DNA of 20,626 nucleotides, from the NCBI GenBank assembly GCA_944363805.1, contig CALVVH010000082.1:1-20626 (forward strand), written 5' to 3'. The notes under the pieces are model-generated. The model had not been told where the DNA came from and did not search any database. It was given only the letters and a program-made list of their open reading frames with translations. Positions 7,009 to 14,299 of the stretch are shown here, in pieces (within the stretch, counting starts at the first letter, position 1; every line of letters starts with the position of its first letter). A program made the translations under genes and the position numbers. Source of the stretch: an uncultured Bacilli bacterium (GTDB lineage: Bacteria > Bacillota_I > Bacilli_A > RF39 > UBA660).

Positions 7009-8108
7009 CCTTCACCATCAAGTGTTAACTTTAAATCTATCGTATCACCATCACGATATACTGTAATAGTTATTGTGTCTCCAATACTATGTTGATACAA
7101 ATAATATCTAAAGTAAGCTCCATTAATAACTTCTTCACCATCTATTTTAGTAATGATGTCGTTTGCTTCAATTCCTGCTTCATCAGCAGCAGAACCATTT
7201 TCTACACCAGTTATGATAACACCATGTTCTAATCCAGAATTTCTAATCAAATTATAATATGGGGAATAATAAGTATTAGAAAAATCTAACATTTCAACAC
7301 CAATCACCGGATAAGCAATAACTTCTCCATCGATTATTTGTTCCGCCTTTTCAGTTGCATCTTCAATAGGAATAGCAAAGCCCATTCCTTCAACTCCATC
7401 ACTAACAAGTTTAAGTGATGTAATTCCTATAACTTCCCCATTAGCATTGCAAAGTGGTCCCCCACTATTACCAGAATTTATCGCTGCATCAGTTTGCAAT
7501 ACCTTCATAACATAATCATTAGTATTTGAATTACTTAAAGATACTTCAACCATTCTATCTTTACCTGAAATAATACCTCTTGTAACAGTCCAAGAATAAG
7601 CACTATCAAGTGGTGCTCCTACTGCAAAAGCTGTATCACCAACTCGGCTTTCTCCATTATCACCTAACTCAGCAACTACCAATTCTTTATCTGATTCAAT
7701 AGCTAAAACAGCTATATCAGAATATTGATCATGTCCAACAATTTCTGTTTCTACAATAGTTCCATCCGTAAATGTAACAGTTACTTTATTACCATCTTCA
7801 ATAACATGATAATTTGTAAGTAAATAATATGTATCCCCATCTTGACGATAAACAAATCCTGTACCTGAAGCTACATAAGTATTATCTCGATAAGTTGAAA
7901 CTACCACAACTGAATCATATACTTTAGCAACAGCTTCAGCAATTCCCGTATCATTTATCGTTACATCTCTAACTTCCTTAATTACATCTTCTGTAATTGC
8001 TACTGGAAAAAAGTATACAACAGCATACATTATTAAACATCCAACAAAAAATACAATAACATAATTAATAATATTTTTTGTAGCTTTTTTATTTAAATTT
8101 TCTTCCAT
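6996..8108 (-). CDS. htrA: HtrA/DegP-type membrane-anchored serine protease
   Basis: A 370-aa envelope quality-control protease that degrades misfolded exported proteins. One N-terminal membrane helix (about 14-34) anchors it with the catalytic domain outside. The trypsin-like triad is visible: His101 in TNYHVIED, Asp131 in YSDIAVLAI and Ser215 in NSGNSGGPL. A single PDZ domain follows (about 275-365) with GVIITGVENGSAADEAGI and IITKIDGEEV. Length and order are those of Gram-positive HtrA/DegP. The ATG starts 1 nt after the Abi-gene stop, so it is co-translated with that gene; no separate promoter is seen in the short gap. Confidence 0.92.
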   Translation of the reverse strand: MEENLNKKATKNIINYVIVFFVGCLIMYAVVYFFPVAITEDVIKEVRDVTINDTGIAEAVAKVYDSVVVVSTYRDNTYVASGTGFVYRQDGDTYYLLTNYHVIEDGNKVTVTFTDGTIVETEIVGHDQYSDIAVLAIESDKELVVAELGDNGESRVGDTAFAVGAPLDSAYSWTVTRGIISGKDRMVEVSLSNSNTNDYVMKVLQTDAAINSGNSGGPLCNANGEVIGITSLKLVSDGVEGMGFAIPIEDATEKAEQIIDGEVIAYPVIGVEMLDFSNTYYSPYYNLIRNSGLEHGVIITGVENGSAADEAGIEANDIITKIDGEEVINGAYFRYYLYQHSIGDTITITVYRDGDTIDLKLTLDGEGQAL

Positions 8109-8109
8109 C

Positions 8110-9039
8110 TCAATCCAACCTCACAATCTCTTTATAATTATTAGGAAATCCCATAACATGCAGTACTTTATCTATTTTTATTGTTTCTAGCTTTCCCGCT
8201 AATCTGTCTAATTCATAACTAATTTCATTCATAAATAAAGTAAAGTCATCTTCTTTTAAAATAGATTTTAATATTATTACTAAAGCAAATAAATCATTCT
8301 TACCATAAATGTATTCATCTTCTATTTTGGGAATATAAAGCAAACGATGATATCTCGTATCTTCAATTGCCTTTTGCGTCTTATTGTTATAACAAATATC
8401 TTCATGTGCACATAAATTACGATAATTTGCTAAAACTGGCAAATATTCAACCATACTGAATATATCAATACCAAATACATCGGCAATTTCTTTCTGGTCT
8501 TGATATTGCAGTATCGTATAAAGTTCCCCAACTATCCCAAAAGATAATACTTTAACAACAACCCACAATGGAATATAACCATAATTAATTAAATAGTGTG
8601 CTGTTGCGGAATGTTGTTTTCCATTAACACTTATCTGCCGTTTCATTTTTCTAATTAAATCATTTATCTGTCTTGTCTTTCTAGAATCCTTAACAAAATT
8701 ATGTGGATTTAAATAATTGTTTTCTTTAAAACCATGGTTTTTACTCATTACATATGCTAATATACTTTTTAAATTATTTTCCACAATCAAAATATTTTTA
8801 AAAATAATATTTCTTAATTGTCTATCAAAAGAAAACATCGCATATAATTCCCGAAATTTTGTTCCTTCTATAAAGGTCTTATTATTCGAATTCAAAAAAA
8901 CATGCCGATAACCACTTAAAAAGAAATAATTTTCTCTTAGTAAAATTGATTTAGCTACATCAATATCATCAAAAACTAAACCTTTACTAGAAAGTATGTC
9001 GATTTGTTCATCTAATGTTTTAAAAGTCTTTGTCTTCAC
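8110..9039 (-). CDS. Abi-family (AbiD/AbiF-like, Abi_2) protein with HEPN motif
   Basis: A 309-aa protein of the Abi_2 family, abortive-infection proteins related to HEPN RNases. It begins KTLDEQIDILSSKGL, the usual start of the family, followed by ENYFFLSGYRH, FDRQLRNIIFKNILIVENNLKS and, near residue 212, YRNLCAHED. R-N-L-C-A-H is the Rx4H motif of HEPN ribonucleases, so it likely cleaves RNA once triggered. GTG start with AAGGCGG upstream, and an extended -10 promoter at 9065-9073. It lies between the amidase 3' fragment and htrA, with htrA starting 1 nt after its stop. Family is clear; whether it is an active phage defence is inference. Confidence 0.85.
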   Translation of the reverse strand: MKTKTFKTLDEQIDILSSKGLVFDDIDVAKSILLRENYFFLSGYRHVFLNSNNKTFIEGTKFRELYAMFSFDRQLRNIIFKNILIVENNLKSILAYVMSKNHGFKENNYLNPHNFVKDSRKTRQINDLIRKMKRQISVNGKQHSATAHYLINYGYIPLWVVVKVLSFGIVGELYTILQYQDQKEIADVFGIDIFSMVEYLPVLANYRNLCAHEDICYNNKTQKAIEDTRYHRLLYIPKIEDEYIYGKNDLFALVIILKSILKEDDFTLFMNEISYELDRLAGKLETIKIDKVLHVMGFPNNYKEIVRLD

Positions 9040-9064
9040 ACGCTAAACCGCCTTTACTTTAACC

Positions 9065-9073
9065 ATTATATCA
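9065..9073 (-). promoter_or_regulatory. Extended -10 promoter of the Abi-htrA operon
   Basis: TGATATAAT on the minus strand (TATAAT at 9065-9070), about 26 nt before the GTG of the Abi gene. No strong -35. Confidence 0.55.
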
Positions 9074-9116
9074 CAAACGACACAATAAATATACTAACTT
9101 TTAATGTCTTTAATGT

Positions 9117-9148
9117 AAAAAAAATGTGATAAATAAGTGAATTTATCA
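9117..9148 (-). terminator. Terminator of the amidase gene
   Basis: TGATAAAT (9127-9134 on the plus strand) pairs with ATTTATCA (9141-9148), followed by eight Ts on the minus strand at 9117-9124. It overlaps the amidase stop codon and separates it from the Abi-htrA operon. Confidence 0.7.
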
Positions 9149-9677
9149 ATTATAATAGTTAACTATGGCATCTGCAATCGCTTTTGCTACTTCTCTTTGG
9201 TATTCCTCAGTTACCAATTTACTCCTTTCTACTTCGTTCGATAGAAATCCACACTCTATTAATACTCCCCTTTTTTCTAATTTTTTATACATATATGTAG
9301 ATGATGGTATCTCCTTAATTTCTCTATCCGTTTCCAAATTATTATTCAAATACTCCTGAATACTCTTGGCTAACTTCTCGTTATCATTATTATAAAATAC
9401 TTGCGCTCCATAATACTTTTTATTAGTTAAATAATTTAAATGAATCGACAAATACATATCTGTATATTCATTATTAATTATTTTTATTCTATTATCAAAA
9501 TCAGTTTTCTTCCGATGATTAGTCTCCCCATAACTTAAATCACTATCACTATCTCTAGTAAGTATTACAGTTGCTCCATACTCACTCAAATATTCTTCTA
9601 AATATAAACTTATACTCAAATTGATATCTTTTTCATAAATATCTTTATAAACTGTCCCTGGATCTTTCCCCCCATGT
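9146..9677 (-). pseudogene. 3' part of a CwlD-like amidase, cut off by the inserted element
   Basis: The minus-strand frame reads HGGKDPGTVYKDIYEKDINL, then SISLYLEEYLSEYGATVILTR, with the zinc His in YLSIHLNY and the catalytic Glu in RGVLIECGFLSN, ending in a typical Amidase_3 C-terminus. Upstream of CATGGGGGG the sequence changes to element DNA with a stop in frame and no start, so this piece lacks its beginning. The missing 5' end, signal segment included, lies at 18159-18290. Rejoined they make a complete, in-frame protein of about 215 aa like CwlD-type amidases that hydrolyse peptidoglycan. The longest internal ORF begins at a TTG at 9619 but has no convincing ribosome-binding site. Confidence 0.85.
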
Positions 9678-9699
9678 GCAGGAACATAGAAAATCCAAA
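9672..9699. other. attL junction
   Basis: CCATGT (9672-9677) followed by GCAGGAACATAG and the arm GAAAATCCAAA (9689-9699). Amidase sequence lies to the left, the recombinase gene end to the right. The arm is inverted relative to the one in attR. Confidence 0.75.
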
Positions 9700-9713
9700 T
9701 TTATTATTTCTTT

Positions 9714-11312
9714 CTAAAATTCAAAATTCCATTCTATTTCAATATCTCTTGAATTAGTTTCTTTATCAATTTCTCCAATATATATTTTATCTATGAACTC
9801 ATCAATTATTATTTTGTTTAACTCTTTTATATGTTTGTATTTTTTTAATATATCTTCAGCTTGTTTCCTAGTTTCTTTAACTACTTCTAAACTTTTTATT
9901 TCATCATCGATATTATTTATTCTTTTAGTCATTATTTCTATTTCATTTAAATAGTCTTTTGACATCATACTAAACATATCATCGTTAATGGTTCCTTTAA
10001 CTTTATCTTCATAAAGATTTCGATAATAACATTTATTATCATCTATTTTCTTTTCAAGATTTCTTTTTTCCTTTTCTAATATATTAATTCGTTCATTATT
10101 ATTTGTATCTTGCATTTTTCTATTTTCATAGAGCTCTTTTAAATTATTTTTATCATAATAATTATCAAGTAAATCATTAATAGCATTTTGTATTATTTCT
10201 TCTAACTTATCCATCCTGATAGATTTATTGTTTTCACATATATGATATTTTTTATTTCCTTTACACTGCATATATGCTCTTTTACCGGTACTTTCATTTT
10301 TTACATTATAGACATTTCTCATAAAAGGTTTTCCACAGCAACTACAATAAACTTTTTTAGTAAAAAAATGAACTTCTCCTGTCTTTATAGGTTTACTATG
10401 GGACTTTAATCTTTTTTGTACTTTGCTCCAAATTTCCTTATCAATAATTGCTTCATGAGTGTTTTCTATTCTACACCAATCTTCTTCATTTACTTTTTTA
10501 AACTTATGAACTTTATAACCCATTGAAGTTACTTTTCCTTGAACTAAGTTTCCAATATAAACTTCATTTTTAAGTATTTGAGCAATCGTATCAGAAGTCC
10601 ACCTTGAATTTTTTAAATCACAATTACTACATACAAATTTACTGCCTTTTTGTTTCTTATATATTGCCCTTGTTGGGATATTATTGTTATTTAAATATTC
10701 ACATATTTTATGATATCCATATCCATTTGCATATAATTCAAATATTTTTTTTACAACTTCTGCTGCAACTGGATCTACTATTAATTTATGACCATCTTCA
10801 TTTCGTTCATAACCATATGGAGCAAAACTTCCCATAAATAGGCCATCTTCTCTTTTATTCTTTAATGACTTTTTAATATTTTGCGACAAATCATCTAAAT
10901 ACCACTCATTAATAAGTCCGTTTATTTGTCGTGACTTTTTGTTAGATTCAATATTAGTATCAGCATTATCAACAATACTTACAAATCTAACTCCCCATTC
11001 TATAAATTTATTATGCAAATATCTTTCAATAACTTCCATATCTCTAGAAAATCTTGATTGACTCTTACATAAAACTAAATTTATTTTTCCACTTTTACAA
11101 TCACTAATTAATCTTTCAAAATCTGGTCTGTAAGTTCCTGCTCCTGAAAAATCATCATCTGAATATATATCGACAACATTCCACCCATTTTGATTAGCAA
11201 ACTTTAAACACATACTTCTTTGATTTACTATTGAATTACTATCATCATTTTTATTTAATTTATCTCTATCCTCATCAGATAATCTGCAATATACACCCAC
11301 CTTTTCTATCAT
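9714..11312 (-). CDS. Large serine recombinase (integrase)
   Basis: A 532-aa site-specific recombinase from the ATG at 11312 (GGAGG sits 7 nt upstream; the ATG at 11318 is too close). The N-terminal resolvase domain has VGVYCRLS with the nucleophile Ser12, then YSDDDFSGAGTYRPDFERL and CKSQSRFSRDMEV, all conserved. The recombinase domain follows (about 160-260) with APYGYERN and GYHKICEYLNNNNIPT. A zinc ribbon shows VYCSCCGKPFMR and two later Cys (MQCKGN, HICENN), and a long coiled coil covers about 370-490. It integrates and excises the element by a double-strand break with a 2-nt crossover. Its 3' end lies 37 nt from attL, the classic position for these integrases. Confidence 0.94.
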   Translation of the reverse strand: MIEKVGVYCRLSDEDRDKLNKNDDSNSIVNQRSMCLKFANQNGWNVVDIYSDDDFSGAGTYRPDFERLISDCKSGKINLVLCKSQSRFSRDMEVIERYLHNKFIEWGVRFVSIVDNADTNIESNKKSRQINGLINEWYLDDLSQNIKKSLKNKREDGLFMGSFAPYGYERNEDGHKLIVDPVAAEVVKKIFELYANGYGYHKICEYLNNNNIPTRAIYKKQKGSKFVCSNCDLKNSRWTSDTIAQILKNEVYIGNLVQGKVTSMGYKVHKFKKVNEEDWCRIENTHEAIIDKEIWSKVQKRLKSHSKPIKTGEVHFFTKKVYCSCCGKPFMRNVYNVKNESTGKRAYMQCKGNKKYHICENNKSIRMDKLEEIIQNAINDLLDNYYDKNNLKELYENRKMQDTNNNERINILEKEKRNLEKKIDDNKCYYRNLYEDKVKGTINDDMFSMMSKDYLNEIEIMTKRINNIDDEIKSLEVVKETRKQAEDILKKYKHIKELNKIIIDEFIDKIYIGEIDKETNSRDIEIEWNFEF

Positions 11313-11376
11313 AGCCATTCCTCCAATACTTCTAAATGGCTACAACTAATAAATACAAGTATATTATATATCATTT

Positions 11377-11520
11377 TTAAGAGTTATTTAATCTTAACTC
11401 ATTACTTTCTAACTTAATAATTATATTTAACAGTTTTCTATTAAAGATATTTTTTAGTTCATCATTAGTTTTATTTTCATTTGTCTTAAATTTATATTTT
11501 ACATTATATACTACCTCCAT
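11377..11520 (-). CDS. 47-aa unknown protein upstream of the recombinase
   Basis: A short ORF reading MEVVYNVKYKF and ending ESNELRLNNS. GGGGGAAAG lies about 10 nt upstream of the ATG at 11520; an in-frame ATG at 11538 is the alternative and would add six residues. It is Lys/Asn-rich with no membrane segment. It sits between the winged-helix gene and the recombinase on the same strand, where small excision or accessory factors occur in related elements, but nothing in the sequence proves this. Confidence 0.5.
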   Translation of the reverse strand: MEVVYNVKYKFKTNENKTNDELKNIFNRKLLNIIIKLESNELRLNNS

Positions 11521-11585
11521 CTTTTTACTTTCCCCCATTTTCTTTTTTATAAATTAGGTTTTCCTTTCATAAACATCTCTCCTCT

Positions 11586-12074
11586 CTATTTAAACTCTTT
11601 TAATAATTCATCCATTTCAGCTATTTCTTCTGGAGTAGCTAAATCGCTTTTACACACTTCAGGATGCTCTAACCAATAAGGTACAATTTCTTTATTTTTT
11701 ATATATTTATTTTTATATTTATTATTTATATTATGGTAGCAATTTTCTGCTACCGTTTTACTACAATTATTTGCTATAGCTTCAGCAGATTTAACGGGTA
11801 TCTTTTCTGTATTAAGATATATTCTTCGCTTATTATCAACGTATTTTATTTTGATATATTGTTGTTTCTTTAGTCTAGACAATGAATCACTAACAGTTCT
11901 TGACTTAACTTTAATATACTCCGATATATAATTATTAGTTGCAAAACAATATCCATGTTTAAAGGCAAGTGATATAATAAGACCTAATACATTTCCGTCC
12001 GTTCTTGTTAAAGTCTTATCATTAAATACTATTCTTGGAGTCATGATAAATTCACAATCTAATTTAATAAGCAC
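11586..12074 (-). CDS. Winged-helix DNA-binding protein, possible replication initiator part
   Basis: A 162-aa protein. Residues 15-95 read as a winged helix: LTRTDGNVLGLIISLAFKHG, then CFATNNYISEYIKVKSRTVSDSLSRLKKQQYIKIKYVDNKRRIYL with the recognition helix around SRTVSDSLSRL. The tail is Asn/Lys-rich and ends PYWLEHPEVCKSD..LLKEFK. Such N-terminal domains occur in replication or primosome-type proteins of mobile elements, and this could help the element replicate or control its genes. The GTG at 12074 has AGGTG directly against it, so the start is uncertain; an ATG at 12044 is the alternative. Confidence 0.65.
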   Translation of the reverse strand: MLIKLDCEFIMTPRIVFNDKTLTRTDGNVLGLIISLAFKHGYCFATNNYISEYIKVKSRTVSDSLSRLKKQQYIKIKYVDNKRRIYLNTEKIPVKSAEAIANNCSKTVAENCYHNINNKYKNKYIKNKEIVPYWLEHPEVCKSDLATPEEIAEMDELLKEFK

Positions 12075-12165
12075 ACCTATTTAATAATAAATAAGGATTT
12101 TCTTGTTCTTTCTATATCTTATAGAAAAGGTACTAACATAAATCTCCGAGCATTTACTGTACCTA

Positions 12166-12199
12166 ATTTACTAATGACTTTTTAGTCTATTTAGTAAAT
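12166..12199. repeat. Nested hairpin in the regulator operon
   Basis: ATTTACTAA (12166-12174) and TTAGTAAAT (12191-12199) form a 9-bp outer stem around an inner GACT/AGTC stem. It starts at the stop codon of the 87-aa gene and has no T run, so it is not a standard terminator. Confidence 0.5.
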
Positions 12200-12454
12200 G
12201 TGATATTCATATAAACCTTTGTCATATTCTCTATAAACAATATAATTGAACTTTTCAAGTAATTTCATATTGTTTCTTAAACCGACATTTGATATAGAAA
12301 TTACTTGCTGTATATCTCCTATGTTAATGTGAGATACAATTTTATCAAAGCCTTGTGAATAAAGATAAGCATAAATTTCTTTTGCTTCAAGATTTATATT
12401 TTTATCTTTCCATATTTTATGATTTGTTATATCAAGTTGCTTTCTTCTTGTCAT
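12191..12454 (-). CDS. Small winged-helix regulator (87 aa)
   Basis: An 87-aa protein with KIWKDKNINLEAKEIYAYLYSQGF, then INIGDIQQVISISNVGLRNNMKLLEKFNYIVYRE, a compact winged-helix pattern in which the second part holds the recognition helix. GGAGG lies 11 nt upstream of the ATG. It is the first minus-strand gene after the divergent promoter region, opposite the XRE repressor, and precedes the 162-aa winged-helix gene and the recombinase. This layout suggests an early lysogeny-type switch. No enzyme motif is seen. Confidence 0.65.
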   Translation of the reverse strand: MTRRKQLDITNHKIWKDKNINLEAKEIYAYLYSQGFDKIVSHINIGDIQQVISISNVGLRNNMKLLEKFNYIVYREYDKGLYEYHIY

Positions 12455-12480
12455 TCATATCATTTCCTCCTTTCTTCTTT

Positions 12481-12545
12481 TGGAAAGTTAGTTTCCATAA
12501 CTAAATAATACATGATAATTGCATAATTGTCAACTAAGTTTCCAT
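12481..12545. promoter_or_regulatory. Operator cluster between divergent regulators
   Basis: Two overlapping palindromes (TGGAAA-n5-TTTCCA at 12481-12497 and TTAGTT-n5-AACTAA at 12488-12504) and a third related half copy (AACTAAGTTTCCAT, 12532-12545) flank the minus-strand promoter. They are likely sites for the repressor encoded at 12605. Confidence 0.6.
12505..12533 (-). promoter_or_regulatory. Minus-strand promoter of the element's regulator-integrase genes
   Basis: TTGACA (12528-12533), a 17-nt spacer and TATTAT (12505-12510). It lies between copies of the GTTTCCAT motif, so repressor binding would shut it. Confidence 0.75.
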
Positions 12546-12551
12546 TTTTTA

Positions 12552-12580
12552 TTTACAATTTATTCTATTTAGTATATAAT
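12552..12580 (+). promoter_or_regulatory. Promoter of the XRE repressor
   Basis: TTTACA (12552-12557), a 17-nt spacer and TATAAT (12575-12580), 25 nt upstream of the repressor ATG. Confidence 0.78.
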
Positions 12581-12604
12581 TAAATTGTCAGAGAGCGTGA
12601 TTAG

Positions 12605-13105
12605 ATGTTAAAAAAAGAAGAAAGTATTGGAGAATTAGTTAAAAAGGCACGAAAAGAAAAAAAGATTTCAGCTAGAAAACTTGCTACTCTAGTAGGAGTT
12701 AGTCATACCGAAATAAATAATATAGAAAGTGGTATTAGATATAAACCATCAATTTTAGTTCTTAAAGGATTCGAAAAATATTTAGATATTCCTTTTAGTA
12801 AAAGTGCCAAATTAGCTGGGTATTCTAAAGAAACTATTGAATACGGCGATGATCAAATTATTGTTAGTTATGAAATGTACGATAAAAAACTAAATGAATT
12901 TAAACAAGAACAAAAAAATATGGAATATATCATTGATTATAAAAGACATAATGCCATGGATATAAAAGAATATTTTGAAGAAATACATAATTATCTAAAA
13001 AAGCAAGATAATATAGATCAAACATTGTTAGATAAAGCTGATACTATTGAAAGATTACTAGAAAATATAGAAAGAAAATATGAAAGTCCATTTAAAGAAA
13101 AATAA
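12605..13105 (+). CDS. XRE-family repressor with a coiled-coil tail
   Basis: A 166-aa regulator. Residues 8-65 are a helix-turn-helix domain of the Cro/CI type: IGELVKKARKEKKISARKLATLVGVSHTEINNIESG with the recognition helix in SHTEINNIESG. The rest is helical and charged and probably dimerises. No peptidase motif is visible, so this is not an autocleaving LexA/CI type repressor. The ribosome-binding site is weak (GAGAG). It faces the 87-aa regulator across the operator cluster and most likely represses the integrase-side genes and itself. Antirepression or induction mechanism is not evident. Confidence 0.85.
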   Translation: MLKKEESIGELVKKARKEKKISARKLATLVGVSHTEINNIESGIRYKPSILVLKGFEKYLDIPFSKSAKLAGYSKETIEYGDDQIIVSYEMYDKKLNEFKQEQKNMEYIIDYKRHNAMDIKEYFEEIHNYLKKQDNIDQTLLDKADTIERLLENIERKYESPFKEK

Positions 13106-13140
13106 TCTGATTGTTATTAATGCAATCAGATTATTTTTTT
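13104..13140 (+). terminator. Terminator of the XRE repressor gene
   Basis: AATCTGATTG (13104-13113) pairs with CAATCAGATT (13123-13132), followed by A and seven Ts. Confidence 0.85.
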
Positions 13141-13193
13141 AGACGTGGCACGTTTTGTTGCTTTAGCAATGAAAGTGGCGATAGTCTTTTTTT
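13141..13193. other. Structured non-coding block next to oriT
   Basis: AGAC at the start pairs with GTCT at the end before seven Ts; inside are TTGC/GCAA and two GTGGC words. No ORF. It may be a small RNA with a terminator or part of the mobilization region. Confidence 0.3.
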
Positions 13194-13213
13194 ATTTTGA
13201 TATTCCCCAAAAT

Positions 13214-13254
13214 AAAAAACAACATATTATAAAAGAAATCTTTATAATATGTTG
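13214..13254 (-). terminator. Strong hairpin terminator on the minus strand
   Basis: CAACATATTATAAA (13220-13233) and its exact complement (13241-13254) form a 14-bp stem, followed by six Ts on the minus strand. It would end transcripts coming through oriT from the zinc-ribbon gene. Confidence 0.75.
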
Positions 13255-13261
13255 AATTATA

Positions 13262-13345
13262 GGGTTTCCAAAGGGTGTTCCCTTGGCACATTTTCGTTAT
13301 TGGCTCTGCCAATATCGTAGTGTGTTACTAAATTGTCAATTTAGT
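13262..13345. other. oriT: Candidate oriT for the MobV relaxase
   Basis: TAGTGTGTTA (13318-13327) equals the nick-region word of pMV158-type MobV origins (cut after TAGTGTG). It is followed by an inverted repeat, ACTAAATT and AATTTAGT with a 3-nt centre (13327-13345). Upstream are the hairpins CCAAAGGG/CCCTTGG and ATTGGC-TCT-GCCAAT. The match is from memory; the same element encodes a MobV relaxase. Confidence 0.55.
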
Positions 13346-13354
13346 TGATAAAAA

Positions 13355-13915
13355 TTAATCTAAAGTCCATTGGAAAGTATACTCATCATCAAATAATACA
13401 TTTTCATAATATCTGATTTTTAAACCTGTATCACCTTGTTTTTGTTCCCATATGATAACGCCTTCAACTTTTCCACCAGCATCAAGTTCACCACTATTTA
13501 ATTGTACATCATCTTCAGCGGTAATACTATATACAGAAGCTTCTACACCATCACCATTAACCATTTGAAAATCTAATGCATTATATGATATTTTTTCATC
13601 ACTTTTGTTTTCTATTTTGATAGTTGCTTTTACATATTCATATCCTTCTTTTGCTTGAAAATATTCATTAGACCCCTTAGTTTTTTCAACCTTAGTGATT
13701 GAATAAGTAACATCTTTGTAAGTTACTACATCACTCTGCTTATAATCTTTTTGAAAATTATCTTCACTTTCACCTCCTGCAATAGCTCCAATAACAATGA
13801 TTGCAAGAAGTCCAAGTAGAATCCATCTAAAAATATGTGATTGTTTCTTTTTGCAGTTTGGACAAACTTTAGCTTTTTTATCAATCTCAGTTTGACAATA
13901 CTTACATTTTTTCAT
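13355..13915 (-). CDS. Zinc-ribbon membrane protein with an Ig-like (DUF4352-type) domain
   Basis: A 186-aa protein from the ATG at 13915 (GGAGGAGAA lies just upstream; the 13933 start adds six residues and overlaps that site). It begins CKYCQTEI and CPNCKKK, a double CxxC zinc ribbon, then one membrane helix (about 32-50, WILLGLLAIIVIGAIAGG). The outer part has TYKDVTYSITKVEKT, YVKATIKIENKSDEKISY and GGKVEGVIIWEQ, the beta-sandwich pattern of DUF4352/telokin-like proteins. Such proteins are common cargo of Firmicutes mobile elements with unknown function. It faces the small XRE gene across two operator-like repeats, so that regulator probably controls it. Confidence 0.8.
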   Translation of the reverse strand: MKKCKYCQTEIDKKAKVCPNCKKKQSHIFRWILLGLLAIIVIGAIAGGESEDNFQKDYKQSDVVTYKDVTYSITKVEKTKGSNEYFQAKEGYEYVKATIKIENKSDEKISYNALDFQMVNGDGVEASVYSITAEDDVQLNSGELDAGGKVEGVIIWEQKQGDTGLKIRYYENVLFDDEYTFQWTLD

Positions 13916-13938
13916 GTTCTCTCCTCCTTTCAATTTAT

Positions 13939-13947
13939 ATTATATCA
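13939..13947 (-). promoter_or_regulatory. Extended -10 promoter of the zinc-ribbon gene
   Basis: TGATATAAT on the minus strand (TATAAT at 13939-13944), directly next to the operator repeats at 13953-13992. Confidence 0.55.
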
Positions 13948-13952
13948 TAATT

Positions 13953-13992
13953 CTCACCGAATGAGTGAGTATATTTTCACCGAATAAGTGAG
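13953..13992. promoter_or_regulatory. Two operator-like repeats
   Basis: CTCAC-CGAATGA-GTGAG (13953-13969) and TTCAC-CGAATAA-GTGAG (13976-13992) are near-identical palindromes 23 bp apart, about two helix turns, between divergent genes. Probably bound by the 84-aa XRE protein. Confidence 0.6.
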
Positions 13993-14021
13993 AAAATATA
14001 TTTAGAAAGGTAGGTGTTGCA

Positions 14022-14276
14022 ATGAATAATAAAAAAGATGAAAATTACATTTATTATCTTGTAGCACATAACCTTAAAATTCAGAGAAAGCTAAAAGGCT
14101 TAACCCAAAGTAAATTTGCCGAATTGTGTAATTATAGTGATGGTTTTATAATGAATATTGAAAGTGAAAAATACCATCAAACATTTAGTTTAGGAACTTT
14201 ATGGCGATTTGCACAAGTTCTAAACATAGATATAAGAGAATTATTTAGACCTATTGATAGTAAAGATGAGAGTTAA
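14022..14276 (+). CDS. Small XRE-family regulator (84 aa)
   Basis: An 84-aa helix-turn-helix protein: VAHNLKIQRKLKGLTQSKFAELCNYSDGFIMNIESEK covers the DNA-binding domain with QSKFAELCNYSDGFIMNIE as the turn and recognition helix, and INIRELF-type ending near 75. It is a single domain, typical of autoregulated plasmid or element regulators. AGGTAGGTG precedes the ATG. The operator-like repeats at 13953-13992 lie upstream and are shared with the divergent zinc-ribbon gene. Confidence 0.83.
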   Translation: MNNKKDENYIYYLVAHNLKIQRKLKGLTQSKFAELCNYSDGFIMNIESEKYHQTFSLGTLWRFAQVLNIDIRELFRPIDSKDES

Positions 14277-14297
14277 CAAAATATGTTAACTCTTGTT
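14268..14297. terminator. Hairpin between convergent genes
   Basis: GAGTTAAC and GTTAACTC flank a 7-nt loop at the end of the small XRE gene, ahead of the relaxase stop. The T tract is short, so termination is likely but not certain. Confidence 0.5.
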
Positions 14298-14299
14298 AA

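Noticed and set aside
9040..9145. AbiF-type RNA next to the Abi gene
   Set aside because: The gap is mostly a terminator and a promoter; I see no conserved multi-stem structure.
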